In this document: piece by piece, positions 10,582 to 22,084 of the stretch | Numbering within the stretch: position 1 is the first letter of the stretch | Layout: each line of letters begins with the position of its first letter | DNA from: Acidobacteriota bacterium | GTDB lineage: Bacteria > Acidobacteriota > Terriglobia > Acidiferrales > UBA7541 | Reading direction: 5' to 3' | DNA: 64,000 nt | Assembly (NCBI GenBank): GCA_013289955.1 | Contig: JABCYZ010000028.1 | Location: 1-64,000 of the forward strand | Position numbers and translations under genes: made by a program | Notes under the pieces: generated by a model | The model's database searches: none | What the model was told of the DNA's origin: nothing | Seen by the model: only the letters and a program-made list of their open reading frames with translations

Positions 10582-12468
10582 TTATGGCTTGGCTTCTAGG
10601 AAGTTCAGGCGGGCACGCGCTTCAGCCATTCCTGGCGCCAGTTGCAATGCCGCTGTGTACGCTTTCATCGCTTGTTGAGTGTCACCCTTGCTTTCCAGCG
10701 CGCGCCCCAACCGGTACAACGCGAGCGGCGATGGCGCAATCTGCACGGCCTTTCTGAAGTCAGCGATCGCCGCGTCCACGTTCATCGTCTGCATTTCAGC
10801 AGTGCCGCGCCCGATGTAGCTGTTCTCTGAACTTGGATCGATGGCGATGGCCGCGCTCAGCTCAGTCACCGCCGCGCCATATTTGCCTTCGCCAAGATAC
10901 AGAATGCCGAGATTGTTATGCGACTGGACGATTTCCGCCTGGTCGCTGGAGAGCGCCAGAGCCGCGCGATATTCGTGCTCCGCGTCGTCGAGGCGGTTTT
11001 GCTTTTGCAGCAGAACCGCAACGTTGTAATGGGGGGAAGCCAGATCCGGGCTCAGGCGCACGGCCGCAACGAAATGTTGCGCGGCAAGCTGCGGCTCCCC
11101 TCGCTCCATCAGAGCAACTCCGAAGTCATTCTCCGCGAAGCCGTTGTTCTTGGTTACCTCGAGGGTGTGTGCGAAGAGCGAGTAGCTGTCATGCCAGTAG
11201 CTGATCTGCCTGACGGTCACGGCGGCGAAGGGCGCCAGCGCGATAAGAAAAAGCGCAATGAGAATCTCTTTCTGCCAATGTTTTTCCCGCGCCAGATCTC
11301 CGACCAGCCAAACCAGTGCAAAGAGCAGGCCCATCATGGGAATGTGCATGAAGCGGTCGGCCATGCCCTGGCGGCCCGTCTGGATAAAGCCGATCATCGG
11401 CAGCATGGTGCCCAGATACCAGAGCCAGCCCACCAGCAGATATTTACGCTCGCGGAATCGCCACACGAGCAGGCTGATGGCCGCCAGCGCCAGCGCCGCG
11501 AGGGCCGCGGTCGTCCACGTCAGCGTATTTTCGGGATGCGGATAATAGGGAGCCAGCCGCGCGGGCCAAACGGCCTTTCCGAGATACGCCAGGTAAGAAA
11601 AAATCGCATTTTTGAAACGCCAGCTGAAAGGCATCGTCGCCGTCAGCGCATGTTCGCGCGAATGCACATAAACGGTCACGGCTCCGCCTGCAGCGGCCAT
11701 TACGAAGAGTGGAATTTTCTCGATCACGAGCGCGCCTAGAGCGGCGAAAAATGTTCGCGGCTTTCCTTCTGCGTCCGTTCCTGGCAGCCTGGCCAGTGGC
11801 CAATAATCCAGCAGCAGCAAGGCAAACGGGAAGGGAATGACCATCACTTTGGCTGTTATTCCCAGACCAAAAAACAAAACTACCCAGAGATAGCGTCCGG
11901 GAGCCGGTTTTTTTGCGTACCAGCCGTAAGCGCCGATCGCCAGCAGAAAGAAAAAAACACTGAGCACGGATTTACGTTCGGAGACCCACGCGACGGCCTC
12001 AACATTCAGAGGCTGCACAGCAAAGAGCGCCGCCACCGCAGCGCTTCGCAGCGTACGGCCGGTTGCCTGTTCGATCAGAAGAAACAGCAGCACTACGCCG
12101 AAAATATGCAGGAGAATGCTTGTGAAGTGGTGTCCTGCAGGATTTCCTCCGTAGAGTTGCACGTCCAGCATGTGCGAGAACCACGTGAGCGGATGCCAAT
12201 TTGAAGAAGGATAGCTTGAGCCGAGAGCCCAGTGGATATCCGCCCACGTCAGTCCCCCCAGAACGTGCGGATTGCGGGTTACGTAATCCGGGTCGTCGAG
12301 ATTGACAAACCCGTTGCGCATTGCCGGCGCGTAGACCGCGGCCGTCCCCAACGCCAGCAGAATCGCGAGAAAAACGACCAGCCGCCAGTCTCCCGGTTGC
12401 GTTGGATCCGGAAGATCCGGACGAGCGCTCTGGTGCCCGTTTGTTTGGGAAAGGAAACTCACGGTCAA
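10582..12468 (-). CDS. Membrane GT-C-like (PMT/DUF1736-type) protein with C-terminal TPR repeats
   Basis: N-terminal AMRNGFVNLDDPDYVTRNPHV...NWHPLTWFSHMLDVQLYG with multiple TM helices, then TPRs. Confidence 0.85.
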   Translation of the reverse strand: MTVSFLSQTNGHQSARPDLPDPTQPGDWRLVVFLAILLALGTAAVYAPAMRNGFVNLDDPDYVTRNPHVLGGLTWADIHWALGSSYPSSNWHPLTWFSHMLDVQLYGGNPAGHHFTSILLHIFGVVLLFLLIEQATGRTLRSAAVAALFAVQPLNVEAVAWVSERKSVLSVFFFLLAIGAYGWYAKKPAPGRYLWVVLFFGLGITAKVMVIPFPFALLLLDYWPLARLPGTDAEGKPRTFFAALGALVIEKIPLFVMAAAGGAVTVYVHSREHALTATMPFSWRFKNAIFSYLAYLGKAVWPARLAPYYPHPENTLTWTTAALAALALAAISLLVWRFRERKYLLVGWLWYLGTMLPMIGFIQTGRQGMADRFMHIPMMGLLFALVWLVGDLAREKHWQKEILIALFLIALAPFAAVTVRQISYWHDSYSLFAHTLEVTKNNGFAENDFGVALMERGEPQLAAQHFVAAVRLSPDLASPHYNVAVLLQKQNRLDDAEHEYRAALALSSDQAEIVQSHNNLGILYLGEGKYGAAVTELSAAIAIDPSSENSYIGRGTAEMQTMNVDAAIADFRKAVQIAPSPLALYRLGRALESKGDTQQAMKAYTAALQLAPGMAEARARLNFLEAKP

Positions 12469-12575
12469 ACCAGCCTATCAAAACCGCGGCGGGTTCCGTT
12501 GCGCCGCGATAATCGGGCAACAGGATTAGTTACCGGGCCTCCTCCCGGTCTTCTTTTGATAACGACAACCGAACA

Positions 12576-13388
12576 ATGCTGCGAGCTTCTCCGCGAAGCT
12601 GGCGCCGAACTCAGTACAATCGAAATCACACAGTGGCCATCGATACGCAAGCTCACGAGCAGCTTCTCCGGCACCGCCGGGTTTGGGAGCAAAAACCCAT
12701 CTTGCGGCGCGTCTACAAGGACGAGTTTTTCGCGCGACTGCTCGCTTTCCGAAAACAAAACGGAATTTCCATTGAAGTTGGCGCTGGTCCCGGTTTTTTC
12801 AAACAGTGCGCGCCAGACATTGTCTCGACAGACCTCATCTGGTGCCCCTGGCTCGATACCATCGCCGACGCACAGCAGCTTCCTTTCCGGTCGAGCAGCG
12901 TAGCCAACGTTTTCGGCTTGGACATGCTGCATCATCTGGCTACGCCGATGACTTTTTTAACTGAGGTTTCGCGGATTCTGGTGCCGGGCGGCCGATTAAT
13001 TCTTGTCGAGCCGTGGATCACGCCTTTTTCCTATTTTATTTTTCGCTTTTTGCATCAGGAGCGTTGCGATCTTTCCGAAACTCCCTGGGAAAGTCAAACA
13101 GGCGCAGCTCCCGAGAAAATGGCCTTCGACGGGAATCAGGCCATTCCGTACCTGCTCTTCGGGCCCAAACGTCGCTTGATCACGCTAAATGCTCTGCCGG
13201 AGCTCAAGGTTCTTGCGCTCGAGCCATTTTGCCTCTTCGCCTACCTGCTGAGCGGGGGGTTCAAGCCCATGAATCTCTTGCCGGAATCGCTTTATCCAGC
13301 TCTTTCGAAATTCGAGCGCGCGACTTCGCCTCTGTGGCGCGGTCTCGCCGCTCTGCGTGTCTTGCTTGTGCTCGAGAAAGCCAGCTAG
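12576..13388 (+). CDS. Class I SAM-dependent methyltransferase
   Basis: Motif I SIEVGAGPGFFKQ, then FGLDMLHHLATPMTFLTEVSRILVPGGRLILVEPW. The true start may be an internal GTG. Confidence 0.85.
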   Translation: MLRASPRSWRRTQYNRNHTVAIDTQAHEQLLRHRRVWEQKPILRRVYKDEFFARLLAFRKQNGISIEVGAGPGFFKQCAPDIVSTDLIWCPWLDTIADAQQLPFRSSSVANVFGLDMLHHLATPMTFLTEVSRILVPGGRLILVEPWITPFSYFIFRFLHQERCDLSETPWESQTGAAPEKMAFDGNQAIPYLLFGPKRRLITLNALPELKVLALEPFCLFAYLLSGGFKPMNLLPESLYPALSKFERATSPLWRGLAALRVLLVLEKAS

Positions 13389-13443
13389 ATCCGACGGCGA
13401 TGCGAACTGCTCCAAATATTCTCGAGGGAAGGCAACTCACCGC

Positions 13444-14265
13444 ATGAGCAACAAGGCCTCCGGGAATATTTTCACGCGCTTGTACAACCTAGCCCGCTCC
13501 GCGGGGCTTTTCGAAATGCCGCTGTTCAAGCGACTGTTTTTATCTTCGTATTTTTTTTATAAGCGATGGTACGAAGATCCGTTTTGGGCGCTTGCAAAAC
13601 GAAGCCCGGAGCTTTTCACGGGCGGCGATATTCTCGATATCGGCGCGAATATCGGCTACACAGCCTGCGTTTTCGCTGCTGCCCGCAAGCAGCCGGCGAA
13701 GATTTATGCGTTCGAGCCTGACCTTGCCAGCTTTGTGACTCTCGGAGAAACTATTCGCCGCAAAAATCTAGGCGATGTCGTGGAAGTATTCAACATGGCT
13801 GTCGGCAACGCCGATGGCTCAATCGAGTTTTGGCACAACGAAGAGCATTCGGCCGATCATCGCGTGGTCACGGAACAGTTCAAGGCATTGCGGCATGCCG
13901 GCGAGAAGATCACGACGGTTGAGGTTACCAGTGTGGACAACTTTGTCGCGGCCCGGAATCTGCAGAACCTCTCCTTCATTAAGATCGATGTGCAGGGCTA
14001 TGAACTTGCCGTCTGCGAGGGGATGCGCCGCACGCTGGAAAAATTCCCGTCCATATTTATCGCCCTCGAGTATGCCCCCGCGGGGATGCGCGAGCTTGGC
14101 TTCGAACCGCGCGCGTTGCTCGATTTTTTTCGCCTGGCCGGTTACCAGCTGCACGTTTTGACCCGCGCGGCCACCACGCTAGCTTCGGATAATCAGGCGA
14201 TTGATCTCGCAGCGGAGCGCTCCGGTTACGTCGATCTACTTTGCTCCAGGAAAATACTTGGCTAG
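13444..14265 (+). CDS. FkbM family methyltransferase
   Basis: GDILDIGANIGYTACVFAA, AFEPDLASFVTLGETIRRKNL, LSFIKIDVQGYELAVCEGM. Start placed at MSNKASGN. Confidence 0.9.
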   Translation: MSNKASGNIFTRLYNLARSAGLFEMPLFKRLFLSSYFFYKRWYEDPFWALAKRSPELFTGGDILDIGANIGYTACVFAAARKQPAKIYAFEPDLASFVTLGETIRRKNLGDVVEVFNMAVGNADGSIEFWHNEEHSADHRVVTEQFKALRHAGEKITTVEVTSVDNFVAARNLQNLSFIKIDVQGYELAVCEGMRRTLEKFPSIFIALEYAPAGMRELGFEPRALLDFFRLAGYQLHVLTRAATTLASDNQAIDLAAERSGYVDLLCSRKILG

Positions 14266-15797
14266 CCCTGTGAGGCTCCGTTTTGCGGAAGCCGTACGGG
14301 CTTTTTTCTGAATCCCATCTTGATGCGCACGAGCCCCACCCAGGTCATCTTTAGCAATTGCAGCCCGTGCCGGAAGCGCTGGATGTTTGTTTCGCCGTAC
14401 GTGCGCGCCAGATAGCGGACGGGCACGTCCACGATTTCCAGGCCCAGCTCCGCTGCAGGAAAAAGCAGCTCGAAATCGCCGAAGGGGTCGAATTCGCCAA
14501 AGTCTTTTCGCCACGCGACCATGCGCTCGTAATCGTGGCGCGTGACCAGCTTCGTGCCGCACAGAGAATCGCCCAGGCGCACGTCCAGAATCGCGCTGAG
14601 CATTTTCGCGAAAAAAATATTGCCCATGCGGTTCAAGAAGCGCATGGCTGCGCCTTCCATCGGATAGACAAGGCGCGAGCCGTTGATGAAATCGCCGTGG
14701 CCCTGGTCGTAGGCAAAGGCGAAGCGCGAAAGCATCTCCGGCGGCATGGTCAGATCGGCATCCAAAATCACGAGCAAGTCTTCTCTCGCGTGAGAAAAGC
14801 CCAGTCGCACCGCGTCCGCCTTGCCTTTGCCGGGCTGTTGGACGGCCAGAATGCGAAACTGGTCGCGATAGACGGTGGAGACACGCAGAATTTCTTCCCA
14901 AGTTCCGTCCGTCGAGTGGCCCTCGACGAAAATAATTTCCGCCTCGCGGCCCAGGTCCGGGAAGCGCTTCAGCGCATTCTCGATGTTGCCGCGTTCGTTG
15001 CGAGCGGGGATGACGCAGGACAGGCCCTGTTGCGATGACGGCACGAGCGGTCGCATCACGACCACGGACGTCAGACTCAGCCAGCGCGCCAAAGGCACGA
15101 GGGGCATTACGCGATTGATGACCGTCCCGAGTCCCAGCATTTTCCAGGGGCAGTAGATGGCGAGGCGCTGGCGCACGATCTCGAAGCCCGCTACTTTGGC
15201 GATGTTTTCCAGATCGACGCGCGTCACAAAGGTGCTCGGCAGATCGCCCTTCCGGATTCCCATACGGTTGGTGAGGTAGTAGGCCCAACGCAGGTACGGA
15301 TTGTAGAGAACGACCATGAGGCGCGAGGTGCGCGCGAGCTTCGCCTTCAATTGCATCAGCAGCGCTTGGATGTCGAAGTCGTGGTTGAAGGTGCCGTTGA
15401 TCAGAATCGCCGTGCGCTTGTCGTGCTCTTGGGTCAAGTCGGGGAACGGCTCGTCCTTGCCAACCGTTTCTTTGCGCGGCGCGTCGACCGCGGCGAGCAG
15501 CCCGCCTTTGTCGTCTTCGCGCGGCAGCCATTGAACCACGCGGTCGTAGTATCTCGTGAGCGAGGAAATCTCCGCGGCGAGAAAGGCGTTCACGTAGGTG
15601 CGCCAGCCAGGGGCGGCGTTGTCCGACAGGTCTTCCGCCTGCCTTGCTTTGCCGTCTGTTTCGACTTCGCGCTGCATCTCGGTCAATGGGGCCATCCCAA
15701 ACTTTGTACCATGTTTCGACTCCTGACGAAGTTCGATCGCCTTGCCTGGCGTCGAGCAGGTAATCATCGATTCCATGAGATCCGCGACTTGCGGCAC
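14262..15797 (-). CDS. GT2 glycosyltransferase with N-terminal methyltransferase-like region
   Basis: C-terminal GT2 (LSCVIPARNERGNIENAL, EIIFVEGHSTDGTWEE, DLLVILDADLTMPPE). N-terminal half resembles a partial SAM methyltransferase. Confidence 0.85.
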   Translation of the reverse strand: MPQVADLMESMITCSTPGKAIELRQESKHGTKFGMAPLTEMQREVETDGKARQAEDLSDNAAPGWRTYVNAFLAAEISSLTRYYDRVVQWLPREDDKGGLLAAVDAPRKETVGKDEPFPDLTQEHDKRTAILINGTFNHDFDIQALLMQLKAKLARTSRLMVVLYNPYLRWAYYLTNRMGIRKGDLPSTFVTRVDLENIAKVAGFEIVRQRLAIYCPWKMLGLGTVINRVMPLVPLARWLSLTSVVVMRPLVPSSQQGLSCVIPARNERGNIENALKRFPDLGREAEIIFVEGHSTDGTWEEILRVSTVYRDQFRILAVQQPGKGKADAVRLGFSHAREDLLVILDADLTMPPEMLSRFAFAYDQGHGDFINGSRLVYPMEGAAMRFLNRMGNIFFAKMLSAILDVRLGDSLCGTKLVTRHDYERMVAWRKDFGEFDPFGDFELLFPAAELGLEIVDVPVRYLARTYGETNIQRFRHGLQLLKMTWVGLVRIKMGFRKKPVRLPQNGASQG

Positions 15798-15882
15798 GTG
15801 AAACAGGCAACGGATTTCACGACTGGCACGGCCTGATCAGACGGTGCTGTGACGAGAGAACAATCCACTGAGGCATGCACGG

Positions 15883-15900
15883 GCAGGCCAAAGGGCCTGC
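15883..15900. terminator. Hairpin in intergenic region
   Basis: gcaggcc-aaag-ggcctgc, perfect 7-bp stem. Confidence 0.45.
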
Positions 15901-15909
15901 TCCTTGCCC

Positions 15910-16881
15910 TTACTTGTCGGTTATCGGGACTTCTTCGAAGGGTGTCGTGACTGGGGTAATCAGATCAACCTTTCCTACAGTTACCGGCGGCGCGACAAAC
16001 TTGGCCCACCATACAGCGGATTGGCCCCCGGCTAATCTCAGGCAGACGCCTGGCAGGCCGCAGGATGAATCAGCACCGGGAGCCAGATACGAGCCGTTCC
16101 TATCTTTTGCGACCGGGAACTTCCTCGTTCCGGATAGGACGTAGAATCTGTCGTACGCCGTGTTGGGGGCGCGAACATAAAAATTGATCGCCGCACTCGA
16201 GGTGTTATGGAAGCGAATTTTGACGTTGAGAACCCCGTCGGAGCGCTTGCATTGGATGATCTCGGCATCCACACCCGGTGTGCTTGTGTTCAGACTCTCT
16301 ACGATGTCTGAACTCCCGGTATCAGGTCGACCCGGAGCCCGAGAGCCCGGTTCCGGCGGGGACGTAGTTGAGCCCGGGACGTCCGCCGCCGGTGCGGAGC
16401 CTGGCAGCTTGGGTTGCGGTTCGGCCGCTGCGCTGGCAAGTAGGTCGATTCTCTCGCTGCTTCCTTCGATCGCAGCCTGCATAAAACTATAGTTCCACTT
16501 CCCCACGGCCTTCTGAGCCTTGACATAGACGGTGGCTTTGCCCTTCGGTCCGGTGAGCGGGACCGCTAGATCAGCATTGCCCGAGCTGTTTGAAACGTTG
16601 ATGGAACCGACCACGAACCAGCCTTCGCTGATGGGAGCCCCTAGGTGCCCCCTAATGGCCGGGTTCGACTGCGCCCTGCTAACAGCTTCCTTGGCCACAT
16701 CGGACCCTCGAATAGCGCCTACAATCAGGCTGAAAATACCAAACAGGAAAGCTGCCCCGCACACCGCCAGCGCGATCAGGAGCCAAAACCAGTTTCTTGC
16801 CAGCCAACTCTTCTGGTGAGTCGGAGTCCGTCCGGAAGTGGGCACCGCACCCTGGGGTATGTAACTGGGCGGCGTGGACAT
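15910..16881 (-). CDS. Coa1-like (cytochrome c oxidase assembly factor 1 family) membrane protein
   Basis: Single TM then AVSRAQSNPAIRGHLGAPISEGWFVVGSINVSNSSGNADLAVPLTGPKGKATVYVKAQKAVGKWNYS, which resembles Coa1-domain bacterial proteins. Confidence 0.65.
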   Translation of the reverse strand: MSTPPSYIPQGAVPTSGRTPTHQKSWLARNWFWLLIALAVCGAAFLFGIFSLIVGAIRGSDVAKEAVSRAQSNPAIRGHLGAPISEGWFVVGSINVSNSSGNADLAVPLTGPKGKATVYVKAQKAVGKWNYSFMQAAIEGSSERIDLLASAAAEPQPKLPGSAPAADVPGSTTSPPEPGSRAPGRPDTGSSDIVESLNTSTPGVDAEIIQCKRSDGVLNVKIRFHNTSSAAINFYVRAPNTAYDRFYVLSGTRKFPVAKDRNGSYLAPGADSSCGLPGVCLRLAGGQSAVWWAKFVAPPVTVGKVDLITPVTTPFEEVPITDK

Positions 16882-17007
16882 GAGTTACTCCTTAGGCCAT
16901 GCGGTAAGGGTATGCATCCATAGCGGGTGCAAGACGAGAAGACCCGAATCTTCCTTTTGAATTCAAATGCGCGGACAGTCTACACCCATCCCGCACGTCG
17001 CCCATAG

Positions 17008-18624
<1,617 letters not shown>

Positions 18625-18683
18625 GATTCAAACGTGACGGGCCAGCACGGAACGGATTGGAGCTCGGCAGAAGGCCGCAAGAG

Positions 18684-18705
18684 AAGGCAGGCTGGAGCCT
18701 GTCTT
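18684..18705. terminator. Hairpin downstream of proS
   Basis: aaggcaggc-tgga-gcctgtctt, 9-bp stem with one G-T pair. Confidence 0.5.
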
Positions 18706-18813
18706 GCCCTGCACCCGTAGCATTCCGGAAACATGCGGTGCGGCAACGTCTCGACACTCTGTGCACGGGGTGCTAGCGTTGCTTTATAGACAGCGGCTGA
18801 ATATTGCTGCGCT

Positions 18814-19263
18814 ATGTCGCGCTTTCTCTACTGTCGGCGCCCGGAGAAGATTTTCGTGCACTTTGCTGGCATCCGTAAACGGAATTCGATCGCGCAGCGC
18901 CGCAGCTCCGAGCGCGGCGAAGGCAAGTTGAAGACCGTCGTTTTTGTTGCCGTGGGTTTACTGGCGATCTACATAGCCTTCAAGCTTGTGCCGCCTTACG
19001 TTTCCGAATACCAGTTGCAGGACAAGATGCAGGAAATGGCGCGCTTCGGCATCGTGAATCACTATTCTGAGGAGCAGATTCGCGACAATATTTTCAAAGT
19101 TGTGCAGGATTTGGATGTTCCCGTGAAGCGCGAGGACATCAAGGTCTCGGTAACCCAGTCCCTGGTGAAGGTATCGCTGGAATATACGGTTCCGGTTGAT
19201 CTGCTCTTCTACAGTACTGAGCTGCACTTCACACCTTCCAGTGAGAACAAGTCTCTTTTTTAG
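18814..19263 (+). CDS. DUF4845-like small membrane protein
   Basis: Single N-terminal TM (TVVFVAVGLLAIYIAFKLVPPYV) then a short periplasmic domain (YSEEQIRDNIFKVVQDLDVPVKREDIKVS). Confidence 0.55.
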   Translation: MSRFLYCRRPEKIFVHFAGIRKRNSIAQRRSSERGEGKLKTVVFVAVGLLAIYIAFKLVPPYVSEYQLQDKMQEMARFGIVNHYSEEQIRDNIFKVVQDLDVPVKREDIKVSVTQSLVKVSLEYTVPVDLLFYSTELHFTPSSENKSLF

Positions 19264-19468
19264 CGGTTTTGCATTTTCCGTTCGAACTGCTGGACTCTGG
19301 CCTGAATCCGTGTCGCTGCCCGGTCTTGTTCGAGCGCTTCCGCCGCCGACACCCCTCCCGGCGGTCCAACTACGCGCACGGATTCAAGCAACATTTACCC
19401 TGCGAACTCCGTCTTTCTTAGTGTTGGGTGTTGCGAGACAATAGAGGATCAGCCCCGGGAGCAATCGT

Positions 19469-22084
19469 TTGCGCATTCGAATTGCAAAAGGCTTTTTCAC
19501 TTCTAAATGGGGCTTGACGCTCTTGGGGATCATCTTCGCCCTGTTTCTCACCACCGGCGGGATTTTCACTTATTACTACGTCAAATATTCGCGAATGATC
19601 GATGCGCGTTTGACGGGCAAGGTGTTGCAGAACACGACGCAGATTTTCTCCGCGCCCGAATACATTTCCACCGGGCAAGCTTGGACCGCGGAAGATCTGA
19701 CGACCTACTTGACCCGCATCGGATACCGCCCCGAGGCAGACGAAAATTCGCTCGGGCAGTACACCGTCGAGGGAAACACGGTGGATATCCGGCCTTCGAA
19801 GCTTTCCTACTTTGGCGGTTCGAACGCCCTGGCAGTGCAATTCAACGGGAAAACGATCCGGTCGATTCGCCCGCTTTCCGGCGGAGGAAGCCTGGATACG
19901 GCGCAGATCGAGCCGGAACTGATCACCAATCTTTTTGACAGTGCGCGAGAGAAGCGCCGTCCGGTGCGGTATGAGGATTTGCCGCCCGAGCTGGTGCACG
20001 CGATCCTCTCGGCGGAGGACAAGCGGTTTTTCGATCACGGCGGATTTGATTTCATTCGCATCGTGGGCGCGGCCTGGGCGGATATGCGGCACAGCTCCTC
20101 CCACTACCAGGGCGCGAGCACCATCACCATGCAGGTGGCGCGCACGTTTTTCTTTTCGAACGAGCGGACCATGCGCCGGAAAGTTGCCGAGGCGATGGTT
20201 TCGATCGAGCTCGAGCAGCGATTCAATAAGCAGCAGATTTTCGAGCTTTATGCCAACGAGGTCTATCTTGGGAATCGCGGGAGTTTCGGCATCCGCGGGT
20301 TCTCTGAAGCCAGCGTAGCGTATTTCGGAAAGGACTTGAGGCAGCTTTCGATCGCCGAATGCGCGTACCTCGCGGGAATCATTCGCGCTCCTAATTATTA
20401 TTCCTCAGCCGACCGGCATCCGGAGCGCGGGGCGCAGGCGCGAGACCGCGTGCTGACGCAAATGCTGGAGAACAAGTACATCACACAGGAAGAGTTGGAT
20501 GATGCCAAGCATGCGCCGCTGAAGATTGTGCACACGGCCGGGTCGGCGAGCGAAGCGCCGTACTTTGTGGACATGGTCAAGGACCATCTCCTTGACAAGT
20601 ATTCCGAGAACGAGCTGCTCAGCCAGAATTTCCGCGTGTACACGACGCTCGATCCTGCGCTGCAGCGGGCCGCAGCTGCGGCTGTGGATGCGGGAGTGAA
20701 AAACGTCGATTTGCTGCTGGCGAAAAGATACGACAAGTGGCGCAAGGAAGCGGCGAAGAAAGGAAGTACAGAAGCGATTCCGCAGGTGCAGATTGCGCTG
20801 GTGGCGATCGATCCACGCACGGGCGAAATCAAAGCGGTGATCGGGGGACGGGATTACGGCCAGAGTCAACTGAATCACGCTCTGGCGCATCGCCAGCCTG
20901 GGTCAGTGTTCAAGCCTTTCGTGTACGCTGCGGCGTTTGACAACGCCGTGGACGGCGTGCAACCGGTAATCACGCCAGCGACGACCATTGACGACGAGCC
21001 TACGACATTCGAATTCGACGGCAAGGAATACACGCCTAATAATTATGGCGAAAAATTCATGGGCCACGTCACGGTGCGGGAAGCGTTGACAAATTCCCTG
21101 AACGTGGCGACCGTGAAGGTGGCTGAGCTGATCGGTTACGGGCGGGTAGTGCAGATCGCGCGGCAAATGGGGCTTGGCAACAACATCCAGGCGACACCGG
21201 CCGTGGCACTGGGCGCCTACGAAATGACGGCGGTGGACGTGGCCGGGGGATACACGGCGTTCGCCAACGGTGGCATTCGGGCGGAACCGCAATTCCTGCA
21301 CAGCGTGGTGAGCGCTGATGGAAGCGTGCTAGAGAAATTTACGCCGCAGACGCACCAGGTGCTTGATCCACGCGTGGCATTCCTGGTTACGAGTCTGCTG
21401 AAAGACGTTTTGAACAAAGGGACCGGTGCGGGAGTTCGCGCGCGGGGTTTTACGCTGCCCGCGGCTGGAAAGACGGGGACTTCCCGCGACGGCTGGTTTG
21501 CCGGATACACTTCGAATCTGTTGACGGTGATCTGGGTCGGTTTTGACGACAATCGCGATTTGGGCCTGACCGGTGGCGCGGCGGATGCCCCCGTCTGGGC
21601 GGACTTCATGCTGCGCGCAACGGCGCTACCCGCCTACCGCGACGTCAGGGACTTCACTATGCCGGATGGGGTGCAGTCCGTCTTGATCGATCCCGAATCG
21701 CTCGAACTTGCCACCCCAAACTGTCCAACGACGCGCGAAGAGGTTTACGTCGCGGGGTCGGCGCCGACGGCGTTTTGCGAATTGCACGGGGGGAGCGCCG
21801 CAGTCTCTTCTTCGGGTTCCTGGCTGTCCCACGTTTTTGGTGGTGGCGAACCCAAACCGCCCCAAACAGACGCGCAGGGCAACCCCATAGCCCCGTACGA
21901 TCCCAACCGGCCGCCCAATGCCTCCGGCCAGGGGACCCCTAGTGATCCTGCCGCTCCACCTGGCGAAAAGAAAAAGAACCCTTTACAGAAGATTTTTGGT
22001 ATCTTTGGGGGTAAGAAGAAGGACCCCGACAAGGCTAAGCCTCAACCAGATACGCCTCCGCCGGAGAAGGGAGACTCGCCATGA
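19469..22084 (+). CDS. Penicillin-binding protein 1A (bifunctional transglycosylase/transpeptidase)
   Basis: GT51 motifs (AILSAEDKRFFDHGGFD, QGASTITMQVARTFF, EVYLGNRGSFGIRGFSEAS) and transpeptidase motifs (RQPGSVFKPFVYAAAF, SLN, AAGKTGTSRDGWF). Confidence 0.95.
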   Translation: MRIRIAKGFFTSKWGLTLLGIIFALFLTTGGIFTYYYVKYSRMIDARLTGKVLQNTTQIFSAPEYISTGQAWTAEDLTTYLTRIGYRPEADENSLGQYTVEGNTVDIRPSKLSYFGGSNALAVQFNGKTIRSIRPLSGGGSLDTAQIEPELITNLFDSAREKRRPVRYEDLPPELVHAILSAEDKRFFDHGGFDFIRIVGAAWADMRHSSSHYQGASTITMQVARTFFFSNERTMRRKVAEAMVSIELEQRFNKQQIFELYANEVYLGNRGSFGIRGFSEASVAYFGKDLRQLSIAECAYLAGIIRAPNYYSSADRHPERGAQARDRVLTQMLENKYITQEELDDAKHAPLKIVHTAGSASEAPYFVDMVKDHLLDKYSENELLSQNFRVYTTLDPALQRAAAAAVDAGVKNVDLLLAKRYDKWRKEAAKKGSTEAIPQVQIALVAIDPRTGEIKAVIGGRDYGQSQLNHALAHRQPGSVFKPFVYAAAFDNAVDGVQPVITPATTIDDEPTTFEFDGKEYTPNNYGEKFMGHVTVREALTNSLNVATVKVAELIGYGRVVQIARQMGLGNNIQATPAVALGAYEMTAVDVAGGYTAFANGGIRAEPQFLHSVVSADGSVLEKFTPQTHQVLDPRVAFLVTSLLKDVLNKGTGAGVRARGFTLPAAGKTGTSRDGWFAGYTSNLLTVIWVGFDDNRDLGLTGGAADAPVWADFMLRATALPAYRDVRDFTMPDGVQSVLIDPESLELATPNCPTTREEVYVAGSAPTAFCELHGGSAAVSSSGSWLSHVFGGGEPKPPQTDAQGNPIAPYDPNRPPNASGQGTPSDPAAPPGEKKKNPLQKIFGIFGGKKKDPDKAKPQPDTPPPEKGDSP

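Noticed and set aside
14236-15810. 524-aa ORF overlapping the GT2 gene on the same strand
   Set aside because: Alternative frame of the same DNA, Arg/Gly/His-rich with no domain. The 14262-15797 frame carries clear GT2 motifs.
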